A DNA stretch of 64,000 bases from Bacteroides faecalis (GTDB lineage Bacteria > Bacteroidota > Bacteroidia > Bacteroidales > Bacteroidaceae). The stretch is from assembly GCF_003865075.1 (NCBI RefSeq), contig NZ_BHWB01000011.1, positions 1 through 64,000 of the forward strand, written 5' to 3'. The number at the start of each line of letters is the position of its first letter. The stretch's first letter is position 1. The position numbers and the translations under genes are program-made. Shown here piece by piece: positions 52,943 to 61,603 of the stretch. The notes below the pieces were generated by a model that was given only the letters and a program-made list of their open reading frames with translations, was not told where the DNA came from and ran no database searches.

Positions 52943-54754
52943 ATGAGAAAACTGATTGTTATATTGATAGCATTGATGGCATATGGCTCTCAGGTATTAG
53001 CAGATAAAGTGACGTTTACTGCTTCTGCTCCTGATGCTGTGGTAGTAGGTGAGCAATTCAAACTATCTTTTACTGTAACTACACAAAACGTAAAAGAATT
53101 CCAGATACCAGCCATTAAGGGATTTGATGTTTTGATGGGACCAAGCAGTTCAAAACAGAGTAGTACACAAATCATCAATGGTAATGTTACTTCCTCAAGT
53201 ATTGTTGTGTTCACATATATTTTAATGGCAACAAATGTTGGCGAATATACAATTCCGGGAGCTTCAATTGTCGCCGAGGGAAATCAGATGGTATCAAACT
53301 CTGTAAAAATAAAGGTTTTACCTCAAGATCAAGCTGGTAGTGGTGGTCAAAATGGTGGAAGATCTTCCACCACAAGCATATCTAATCAAGATTTGTTTAT
53401 TAAAGCTATTGTTAGTAAAACAACAGTGTTTGAGCAAGAAGCATTTGTCCTAACATATAAAATATATACTAGGGAGACTAATCTACATTTAGAAAATGCC
53501 AAACTGCCTGACTTTAAGGGCTTCCATTCTCAAGAGATTGAAATGACAGGAGATTCGAGATGGACTCAGGAACATGAAAATGGTCGCAATTATTTTACCA
53601 CAGTCTATCGTCAATTTGTACTCTTTCCGCAACAGTCTGGCAAGCTTTTTATAGATCCTGCCCAGTTCCAAATGATAATTAGGAAGCCTGTACAATCTGA
53701 TGATCCATTTGACGCCTTTTTTAATGGTGGAAGCAATGTTGTAGATATAAGAAAAACGATTGCTACTCCTAAGATTGCAGTAAATGTGAACCCTCTTCCA
53801 GAAGGTAAACCCGCTGGTTTTTCAGGTGGAGTAGGAGAATTTACTATTTCTTCTTCGATTAATAGTAAGGAAGTAAAAACCAATGATGCAATTACTGTCA
53901 AATTAGTGATTTCAGGTACTGGAAATCTTAAACTGATATCAGAACCCAAAATCAAATTCCCAGACGATTTTGAAGTATATGATCCTAAAGTTGATAATCA
54001 AGTCAGATTAACTCGTGAAGGACTTACGGGAAGTAAAATCATAGAATATCTAGCAATTCCAAGACATGCTGGGGGCTATAAAATACCAGGTGTGACCTTT
54101 AGCTATTTTGATATTCGTTCTAAGTCGTATAAGACTTTGAAAACAGAAGAGTATGTAGTAAATGTAGAGAAAGGTGCGGGTAATGCAGACCAAGTTATCG
54201 CTAACTTTACCAATAAAGAAGATCTGAAGGTATTGGGAGAAGATATACGTTATATCAAGCAAAATGAAGTAACTTTCCATCCAAAAGGAAGTTTCATGTA
54301 TGGTTCTATGACATATTGGTTATTCTATATCATTCCTGCTTTTGCTTTTATTATTTTCATTATTGTTTATCGTAAACAAGCTAGTGAGAATGCAAATGTT
54401 GCAAAGATGCGTACGAAGAAGGCAAATAAGGTAGCAACTAAACGTATGAAGTTGGCTGGTAAATTATTATCAGAAAATAAGAAGGATGCTTTCTACGATG
54501 AAGTTTTGAAAACATTGTGGGGCTATATTAGCGACAAACTGAATATTCCGGTTTCTCGTTTATCAAAAGATAATATTGAAGAAAAACTGAGAAATCATGG
54601 AGTAAATGAAGAACTAATTAAGGAATTCCTGAATGCCTTGAATGAGTGTGAATTTGCTCGCTTTGCTCCGGGAGATGAGAATCAGGCGATGGATAAAGTA
54701 TATTCATCTTCTGTGGAAGTAATAAGCAAAATGGAGAATTCAATAAAACATTAA
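52943..54754 (+). CDS. batD: BatD, membrane-anchored periplasmic aerotolerance protein
   Basis: 603 residues. Signal peptide to residue 20, a long periplasmic part of several Ig-like beta domains (about 21-450), one helix (about 455-477, YWLFYIIPAFAFIIFIIVY), and a cytoplasmic helical tail with KTLWGYISDKLNIPVSRLSK. Confidence 0.92.
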   Translation: MRKLIVILIALMAYGSQVLADKVTFTASAPDAVVVGEQFKLSFTVTTQNVKEFQIPAIKGFDVLMGPSSSKQSSTQIINGNVTSSSIVVFTYILMATNVGEYTIPGASIVAEGNQMVSNSVKIKVLPQDQAGSGGQNGGRSSTTSISNQDLFIKAIVSKTTVFEQEAFVLTYKIYTRETNLHLENAKLPDFKGFHSQEIEMTGDSRWTQEHENGRNYFTTVYRQFVLFPQQSGKLFIDPAQFQMIIRKPVQSDDPFDAFFNGGSNVVDIRKTIATPKIAVNVNPLPEGKPAGFSGGVGEFTISSSINSKEVKTNDAITVKLVISGTGNLKLISEPKIKFPDDFEVYDPKVDNQVRLTREGLTGSKIIEYLAIPRHAGGYKIPGVTFSYFDIRSKSYKTLKTEEYVVNVEKGAGNADQVIANFTNKEDLKVLGEDIRYIKQNEVTFHPKGSFMYGSMTYWLFYIIPAFAFIIFIIVYRKQASENANVAKMRTKKANKVATKRMKLAGKLLSENKKDAFYDEVLKTLWGYISDKLNIPVSRLSKDNIEEKLRNHGVNEELIKEFLNALNECEFARFAPGDENQAMDKVYSSSVEVISKMENSIKH

Positions 54755-54772
54755 TCCAGAAGAATTTGTGTC

Positions 54773-55600
54773 ATGAAAAAAATATTGTTTTTCGCATTAT
54801 TGTCAATATCGATAGCTTGCTTTGGGCAAGACTCATTATCTACTGATACTCTGCAGACAATTGGAGTTGATTCTATTCATTCTACTACGTTTTCCAATAC
54901 ACAAATGGAGAATGCTACCAAAGCAGAAGGAGATTCCGCATACATTAAAAATGACTATGCGTTGGCTATACAGATATATGAGGACTTATTGAAAAATGGA
55001 GAATCAGCTGAAGTTTATTATAATCTAGGAAATAGTTATTATAAAATTGGTGAGATAGCTAAAGCTGTATTAAATTACGAACGCGCTTTACTTCTACAGC
55101 CAGGAAATAGTGATATTCGTGCTAATTTGGAAATTGCACGTGCGAAAACCGTAGATAAAGTTGAAGCTGTCCCAGAAATATTCTTTGTTTCATGGATTAA
55201 AGCACTTATCAATAGTATGAGTGTTGATGCGTGGGCTACTTGGGGGATTATCTCTTTTATTCTCTTAATTGTTGCTCTCTACTTCTTTATCTTTTCCAAA
55301 CAGATTTTATGGAAGAAGCTTGGCTTTATTTTCGGGATAATTTTTTTAATTATTACTGTATGTTCAAATCTCTTTGCTTCAAAACAAAAAGAACGTTTAG
55401 TAAATAGAGATAATGCAATTGTCGTGAATCCTAGTGTCACTGTTCGTAGTACTCCAAGCGAAAGTGGAACTAGTCTTTTTATCCTTCATGAAGGACGAAA
55501 AGTTAATATCAAAGATAATTCTATGAAAGAATGGAAAGAAATACGATTAGAAGATGGTAAAGTAGGCTGGGTACCGGCTAACACTATTGAAATAATCTAA
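54773..55600 (+). CDS. batE: BatE, TPR and SH3-like domain protein
   Basis: 275 residues. Signal peptide, TPR units (about 60-125), two helices (about 157-180, 186-205), and an SH3b-type domain (about 215-272, SVTVRSTPSESGTSLFILHE, KVGWVPANTIEII). Ends the operon, before a terminator. Confidence 0.88.
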   Translation: MKKILFFALLSISIACFGQDSLSTDTLQTIGVDSIHSTTFSNTQMENATKAEGDSAYIKNDYALAIQIYEDLLKNGESAEVYYNLGNSYYKIGEIAKAVLNYERALLLQPGNSDIRANLEIARAKTVDKVEAVPEIFFVSWIKALINSMSVDAWATWGIISFILLIVALYFFIFSKQILWKKLGFIFGIIFLIITVCSNLFASKQKERLVNRDNAIVVNPSVTVRSTPSESGTSLFILHEGRKVNIKDNSMKEWKEIRLEDGKVGWVPANTIEII

Positions 55601-55627
55601 AACGTTAAGAGAATTTATCAATTCCAT

Positions 55628-55666
55628 AAAAAAAGATAAGCAAATAATTTGTTTTATCTTTTTTTT
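55628..55666 (+). terminator. Terminator of moxR-bat operon
   Basis: 12-bp stem 55628-55639/55654-55665 with a T-run. Confidence 0.8.
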
Positions 55667-55726
55667 TGCTTAAGTTTATAGCGTGATAAATGAGTCACAT
55701 AATATTAACCATTAAATTTACGAGAC

Positions 55727-56017
55727 ATGAGAACAATAACATTTAATGAACTTCGTAAGATTAAAGATTCATTGCCTAGCGGTAGCATGCATAGAATAGC
55801 GGATGAACTAGGTTTGCACGTAGATACAGTGCGTAACTTTTTCGGAGGCCATAATTTCAAAGAAGGAAAAAGTGTCGGAATACATCTTGAGCCTGGTCCA
55901 GATGGTGGGCTTGTAATGTTAGATGATACGACCGTTCTCGATCGGGCCTTAAAAATTCTAGATGAATTGAATTTGAGAATGCAAAAAGAGCAAGCTACCG
56001 AACCTGTGCAAGTTTAA
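55727..56017 (+). CDS. Small helix-turn-helix DNA-binding protein
   Basis: 96 residues. A helix-turn-helix at about 18-40 (GSMHRIADELGLHVDTVRNF), then GIHLEPGPDGGLVMLDDTT, and a C-terminal helix. Seen from memory in many Bacteroides genomes as a lone gene; the target is unknown. Own terminator. Confidence 0.75.
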   Translation: MRTITFNELRKIKDSLPSGSMHRIADELGLHVDTVRNFFGGHNFKEGKSVGIHLEPGPDGGLVMLDDTTVLDRALKILDELNLRMQKEQATEPVQV

Positions 56018-56032
56018 AATATATCAGTATGG

Positions 56033-56068
56033 ATCCCAATTGTGTTGAAACAATTGGGATTTTTTTTT
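56033..56068 (+). terminator. Terminator after small HTH gene
   Basis: 11-bp stem 56033-56043/56050-56060 and a T-run. Confidence 0.88.
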
Positions 56069-56093
56069 GTTTACCTTATAAAATGTATCATTT

Positions 56094-57212
56094 ATGGAAG
56101 ATAAATTAGTAACTCTAGCCATTCTGACATATACGAAAGCTCAGATATTGAAGAATGTCCTTGAAAATGAAGGTATAGAAACGTACATTCATAATGTGAA
56201 TCAAATTCAGCCAGTTATATCTTCAGGCGTGCGTTTAAGAATTAAAGAGAGTGATTTACCACGTGCGTTAAAAATAACAGAAAGTTCTACATGGTTAGCT
56301 GAAAGTATAGTGGGAGAGAAGGATCCAAAAATTGAAAAGAAATCAAATAAAATATTGATTCCTGTCGATTTCTCAGATTATTCGATAAAAGCGTGTGAAT
56401 TTGGATTTAATTTAGCAAATGCAGAGGATTCTGAAGTAATTCTTTTACATGTTTATTTCACTCCAATATATGCATCCTCATTACCATATGGTGATGTTTT
56501 CAATTATCAGATTGGAGATGAAGAATCTGTAAAAATAATCATCCAAAAGGTACATTCAGATCTTAAAGCACTATCAGATAAGATAAAGAAAAAAGTCGCA
56601 TCTGGAGAATTTCCTAATATTAAGTATACTTGTATATTGCGTGAAGGCATTCCAGAAGAAGAAATTTTAAGATATGTAAAAGAGCAACATCCCAAAATTA
56701 TCATAATGGGTACAAGGGGTAAAAATCAGAAAGATATTGATCTTATTGGTAGTGTTACCGCTGAAGTTATTGAACGGAGTCGTACAGCAGTATTGGCAAT
56801 TCCTGAAAATACACCGTTTGAACAGTTCAACGATGTCAAACGAATAGCATTCTTAACCAATTTTGATCAAAGAGATTTAATTGCTTTTGAGACATTCTTT
56901 AATGCTTGGAAAGCATTTCATTTTTCTGTGTCGTTTATACATTTAGCTGAATCAAAAGATACTTGGAATGAAATAAAGCTTGCTGGCATAAAAGAATATT
57001 TTCATAAACAATATCCTGGACTTGAGATACACTATGATGTTGTTATGAATGATAATCTTTTAAAGGGACTTGATCAATACATCAAAGATAATCAAATAGA
57101 TATAATAACAATGACATCTTATAAAAGAAATATATTTGCCCGATTATTCAATCCTGGTATTGCACGAAAAATGCTTTTCCATTCAGACACTCCGTTGCTT
57201 GTGATCAGATGA
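56094..57212 (+). CDS. Tandem universal stress protein with DUF2007-like N-terminal domain
   Basis: 372 residues. About 1-70 resembles the DUF2007 putative signal-transducer domain (ILKNVLENEGIETYIHN, VRLRIKESDLPRALKI). Two UspA domains follow (about 84-240 and 250-372). The first has the nucleotide-binding motif GTRGKNQKDIDLIGSVTAEV; the second has a weaker version around MTSYKRNIFARLFNPGIARK. Confidence 0.87.
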   Translation: MEDKLVTLAILTYTKAQILKNVLENEGIETYIHNVNQIQPVISSGVRLRIKESDLPRALKITESSTWLAESIVGEKDPKIEKKSNKILIPVDFSDYSIKACEFGFNLANAEDSEVILLHVYFTPIYASSLPYGDVFNYQIGDEESVKIIIQKVHSDLKALSDKIKKKVASGEFPNIKYTCILREGIPEEEILRYVKEQHPKIIIMGTRGKNQKDIDLIGSVTAEVIERSRTAVLAIPENTPFEQFNDVKRIAFLTNFDQRDLIAFETFFNAWKAFHFSVSFIHLAESKDTWNEIKLAGIKEYFHKQYPGLEIHYDVVMNDNLLKGLDQYIKDNQIDIITMTSYKRNIFARLFNPGIARKMLFHSDTPLLVIR

Positions 57213-57320
57213 TTATACAAGATAGAAAACTGAACTTATTTTTGAGGAATAATGGCTATTATGTTTAATAGAATATTAAGATGAATAAATATAACTTCAC
57301 CCCTTTTTCTAATTTAAAAT

Positions 57321-57351
57321 AAAGCCTCCCAATATTCTTTTGGGAGGCTTT
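57321..57351. terminator. Bidirectional terminator
   Basis: AAAGCCTCCCA 57321-57331 with its complement 57341-57351, between convergent genes. Confidence 0.85.
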
Positions 57352-57379
57352 ATAATTCCTGAATAAATAATAAAAAGAT

Positions 57380-58597
57380 TTATTTATTCATTAACTTATC
57401 AATTTCTTCAAACTCAGGTCCCATATTCAAGTTGTAGTAAACACGATAAAGACCTTGTACCCACAAATCTTTTTGATCAGGTTTTAAAGCTCTAGCTTTT
57501 TCATAGAAAGGTTTAGCTTCTTCATAGAATTTCTTTAAAGTGGCTTGATCTTCAGCATATTTAGGATCATTGATATCAGTTGTTGCTTTTTCAATAAATT
57601 CTTGAGCTTTCATCAAGTATGCTAATCCTATGTTAGAATATGCTTCTACATAATCAGGATCAACAGCAATAGCTTTCTTAAAGTATTCAATAGCGTTATC
57701 ATAATCTTTCATGTTATGATAAAGATATGCTTTTACATACAAATACATTTTATTATTTGCATCTGTAGATAACATTTTATCAGCAAACTCCATTGCTTTT
57801 GAAAGTTGATTAGCATTGCTATAATAATCAATCAGATTAGCAAAGAAATAATCATTTCCTGGGAATTTCATGATACCTTGTTCTAAGGATTTAACCCATG
57901 CAGCTGTATCTCCTTTTGCTTTGTAAGCATCTGAAAGTAATTGCATTGCAAATTTACCATTATCAACGTCATCTACAGCAATAGGAGCATATTTAATAAT
58001 CGCATCCTTATCACCTATTCTATCAGCAGCTAGAGTTGCATAATATGCGACCAGTGACAAAGAAGAATCTTTTTTCGCGATTTCTTGATCTGCTAACATA
58101 GGGTAAGAAGCTGATTCTACGTATGTTGCAAAGAACTTTAAAGCTTCTTTATTTTGTTCCTTATTAAATACAAATACACCTCCATTGATCAAATTAGGAC
58201 GTTCATTTATCAAACTAGCAGCATTCGCCTTTCTATATTTATTCTTGATTTTACCCTTCTCATCAGGTATTTGTGCTAACTCATCACATTTCGCAAAATA
58301 TTCAAACATGTTAAGAATACTATTATATGCTCTTAAGGTATCAAGCTTTTTCGTTATAAAAGCATTCTTAGTCTCTTCAGCATTAATACGCTTTTGAATA
58401 TCTCCAGCAATGTCCCATGTCTCAGCAAGATCCTTAGTCTCAGGATTTTTGATTGCTTCACTGATCAACTGTTCTGCTTTTCTTAAGTCAGGGTTTGCAT
58501 CAGTAGCTGCTCTTTTTGCTTCTTTTACGATTTTCATCTGAGCAAATGAGAAGCTGACAGTCATTAATAAAACCATTGAAAATAATACTCTTTTCAT
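57380..58597 (-). CDS. Exported TPR-repeat protein
   Basis: 405 residues. Signal peptide MKRVLFSMVLLMTVSFSFAQ; several TPR units, clearest at about 270-330 (KMYLYVKAYLYHNMKDYDNA; PDYVEAYSNIGLAYLMKAQ). Likely a periplasmic scaffold. It starts 32 nt after gyrA and may be cotranscribed. Confidence 0.88.
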   Translation of the reverse strand: MKRVLFSMVLLMTVSFSFAQMKIVKEAKRAATDANPDLRKAEQLISEAIKNPETKDLAETWDIAGDIQKRINAEETKNAFITKKLDTLRAYNSILNMFEYFAKCDELAQIPDEKGKIKNKYRKANAASLINERPNLINGGVFVFNKEQNKEALKFFATYVESASYPMLADQEIAKKDSSLSLVAYYATLAADRIGDKDAIIKYAPIAVDDVDNGKFAMQLLSDAYKAKGDTAAWVKSLEQGIMKFPGNDYFFANLIDYYSNANQLSKAMEFADKMLSTDANNKMYLYVKAYLYHNMKDYDNAIEYFKKAIAVDPDYVEAYSNIGLAYLMKAQEFIEKATTDINDPKYAEDQATLKKFYEEAKPFYEKARALKPDQKDLWVQGLYRVYYNLNMGPEFEEIDKLMNK

Positions 58598-58629
58598 AAT
58601 TGTTGTTTGATTAATTATTAATATTATGT

Positions 58630-61200
58630 CTATTCCTCTATTTCGTTTATATTCCCGTTACCATTGACATCTGTATCTTCATCAGAAGAATCTATATTCG
58701 AATTATTGATAATAGTTCCTTCAGTTTCTTCTACAGGTACCTCGTCCTCGAGACTTTCTGTCATTACCTTACATACTGAACCTATTTGGTCATTACGTTT
58801 TTCAAGATTAATCAAGCGAACACCTTGAGTAGCACGTCCCATAATACGGAAATCTGCTACCTTCAAACGAATTGTGATGCCAGATTTATTAATAATCATC
58901 AAGTCGTTCTCATCTGTTACAGACTTAATAGTTACTAATTTACCTGTTTTTTCGGTAATATTCATGGTTTTGACGCCTTTACCACCACGATTAGTCTTAC
59001 GATAACCTTCGATTTCAGAACGTTTACCATATCCTTGTTCAGAAACAACCATTACTGTTTCTGTTTCCAAATCCTTAATACAGATCATTCCGACTACTTC
59101 ATCTTGGTCGTCATTATCTAATGTAATACCACGTACACCTGTCGCTGTACGTCCCATTACACGAACTGCAGCCTCATGGAAACGAATAGCGCGTCCATTA
59201 CGATTAGCTATGATAATTTCATTATTACCATTCGTCATACGAACTTCAATAACACTATCATCTTCACGAATTGTGATGGCATTCACACCATTCTGACGAG
59301 GACGAGAATACTGCTCAAGCAATGTTTTCTTGATAACACCTTTCTTTGTACAGAACAATACATAATGACTATTAATAAATTCCGGATCTTCCAAATTCTT
59401 CACACGTAAATATGCTGTTACATTATCGTCAGAATCAATATTTAATAGATTTTGGATAGCACGTCCTTTGGAGTTCTTCGTACCTTCAGGAATTTCATAA
59501 ACTTTCAACCAATAGCATTTACCTTTCTGAGTAAAGAACATCATCGTATTGTGCATGGTAGCTGGATAGATATGTTCTACAAAGTCTTCATCACGGGTTT
59601 CGGTTCCTTTGGAGCCTACTCCACCACGATTTTGCGCACGAAATTCTGTTAATGGTGTACGTTTTATATATCCCATATGAGATATTGTGATAATCATTTG
59701 ATCATCAGCATAGAAATCTTCCGGATTGAACTCTTCTGAAGAATAAACGATTTCAGAACGGCGTTCATCACCATATTTTGCTCTAACTTCCAGCAATTCA
59801 TCTTTCATCACTTTACGACACACTTCGTCATCAGCTAAAATGCTTTCCAAGTATGCAACTTGTTTCATTATTTCTTCATATTCTGCATGAAGCTGATCTT
59901 GTAACAAACCTGTCAACTGACGTAAACGCATTTCTACAATTGCACGTGACTGCATTTCTGTCAGATTGAATCGCTCAATCAGTCCTGTAATTGCATCATT
60001 AGGAGTTTTTGCAGCACGGATTATGCGGATTACTTCGTCAATATTGTCAGAAGCAATAATTAAACCTTCAAGAATATGAGCACGTTCTTTTGCCTTACGA
60101 AGATCAAATTGTGTACGACGAATAACGACCTCATGTCTATGTTCTACAAAGTATTTAATCAAGTCCCTGAGATTTAAGATCTTAGGACGTCCATTAACCA
60201 AAGCTACGTTATTAACACCAAAAGAAGTCTGTAAAGCTGTCATTTTATACAGCTTGTTCAACACAACACTTGCATTAGCGTCACGTTTTACATCAATTAC
60301 AATACGCATACCTTCACGATCGGATTCATCGTTAGCATTTGAGATACCTTCGATTCTCTTATCGTTTACAAGATCAGCGATGTACTTGATCAATTCTGCC
60401 TTATTGACATTATAAGGGATTTCTGTTACTACAATTTTATCATGTGTTTGCCCAGATTCAATTTCTGCCTTTGCACGCATAACTACACGTCCCCGACCTG
60501 TCAGATATGCTTCACGCACTCCACTTACACCATATATATATCCCCCTGTTGGAAAATCCGGAGCTTTAACGTAGTTCATCAATTCTTCAACTGCGATTTC
60601 CGGATTATCAATATATGCATCGCATGCATCAATAACTTCTGAAAGATTATGAGGAGGCATATTAGTAGCCATACCTACAGCAATACCAGATGCACCATTT
60701 ACCAGAAGATTAGGAATACGTGTTGGCATAACTTTAGGTTCAACCAACGTATTATCAAAGTTAGGTTCGAAATCGACGGTTTCCTTATACAAGTCATCCA
60801 TCATAGCTTCACCCAACTTATTGAGACGAGCCTCTGTATAACGCATAGCTGCAGGGCTATCACCATCTACAGAGCCAAAGTTTCCTTGTCCATCTACCAA
60901 AGGATAACGCATAGCCCATTCCTGTGCCATACGCACCATCGCAAAATAAACGGAAGAGTCTCCATGTGGGTGGTATTTACCTAATACTTCACCCACAATT
61001 CTGGCTGATTTTTTATAAGGTTTGTCTGAAGTATTACCCAGTTCCATCATTCCGTACAAAATTCTACGGTGGACTGGTTTAAATCCATCTCTAACATCAG
61101 GAAGGGCACGTGAAACAATGACCGACATGGAGTAGTCAATGTATGATGACTTCATTTCCTCCTCGATGTTAATCTTTATAATTCTGTCTTGTTCAAGCAT
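58630..61200 (-). CDS. gyrA: DNA gyrase subunit A
   Basis: 856 residues. The catalytic Tyr121 is in AAMRYTEARL; the quinolone region HPHGDSSVYFAMVRMAQEW keeps Ser82, and residue 86 (E. coli Asp87 position) is Phe. A coiled coil and six C-terminal beta-pinwheel blades follow, with an acidic tail. Introduces negative supercoils with GyrB. Confidence 0.97.
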   Translation of the reverse strand: MLEQDRIIKINIEEEMKSSYIDYSMSVIVSRALPDVRDGFKPVHRRILYGMMELGNTSDKPYKKSARIVGEVLGKYHPHGDSSVYFAMVRMAQEWAMRYPLVDGQGNFGSVDGDSPAAMRYTEARLNKLGEAMMDDLYKETVDFEPNFDNTLVEPKVMPTRIPNLLVNGASGIAVGMATNMPPHNLSEVIDACDAYIDNPEIAVEELMNYVKAPDFPTGGYIYGVSGVREAYLTGRGRVVMRAKAEIESGQTHDKIVVTEIPYNVNKAELIKYIADLVNDKRIEGISNANDESDREGMRIVIDVKRDANASVVLNKLYKMTALQTSFGVNNVALVNGRPKILNLRDLIKYFVEHRHEVVIRRTQFDLRKAKERAHILEGLIIASDNIDEVIRIIRAAKTPNDAITGLIERFNLTEMQSRAIVEMRLRQLTGLLQDQLHAEYEEIMKQVAYLESILADDEVCRKVMKDELLEVRAKYGDERRSEIVYSSEEFNPEDFYADDQMIITISHMGYIKRTPLTEFRAQNRGGVGSKGTETRDEDFVEHIYPATMHNTMMFFTQKGKCYWLKVYEIPEGTKNSKGRAIQNLLNIDSDDNVTAYLRVKNLEDPEFINSHYVLFCTKKGVIKKTLLEQYSRPRQNGVNAITIREDDSVIEVRMTNGNNEIIIANRNGRAIRFHEAAVRVMGRTATGVRGITLDNDDQDEVVGMICIKDLETETVMVVSEQGYGKRSEIEGYRKTNRGGKGVKTMNITEKTGKLVTIKSVTDENDLMIINKSGITIRLKVADFRIMGRATQGVRLINLEKRNDQIGSVCKVMTESLEDEVPVEETEGTIINNSNIDSSDEDTDVNGNGNINEIEE

Positions 61201-61603
61201 TTAAAATGATTATTAATTATACATTCTTTGGTCCATGAAAAACCACGCTAAAGTACTACTTTTCCTTGATATACGAAAACTTTTATGTTACTTTTATTTG
61301 TTTCCAACTGACATCTTTAAATTTTTCCATTGTCCTTTCTTACTTCATATTTAAATAATCACTATAATAAACTTTAAGACATAAGAATAAAAAAGAGAAA
61401 AATAATAAATATAAGCCTGAAAAACTTATATTAATAGTAAAAATAGATGGGAATTTGTTATACCTTATATATAAGGCACATATACACGGTTTTTGTGGCA
61501 TACCATTTGTAGATATAAGAAATAAAGCAAATATGCGACACAAACTTGATTAAATGCGTATATTTGCGAGTAAATAACCCCTTAGAAGAAAAAAGGAAGA
61601 AGT
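61201..61603. promoter_or_regulatory. Divergent gyrA/clpC intergenic region
   Basis: 403 nt of AT-rich DNA without a gene. A full -7 box TATATTTG at 61559-61566 serves clpC. No clear TAnnTTTG was found for gyrA; TAGTACTTTAG about 50 nt upstream of its start is a weak candidate. No stable hairpin was seen. Confidence 0.5.
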
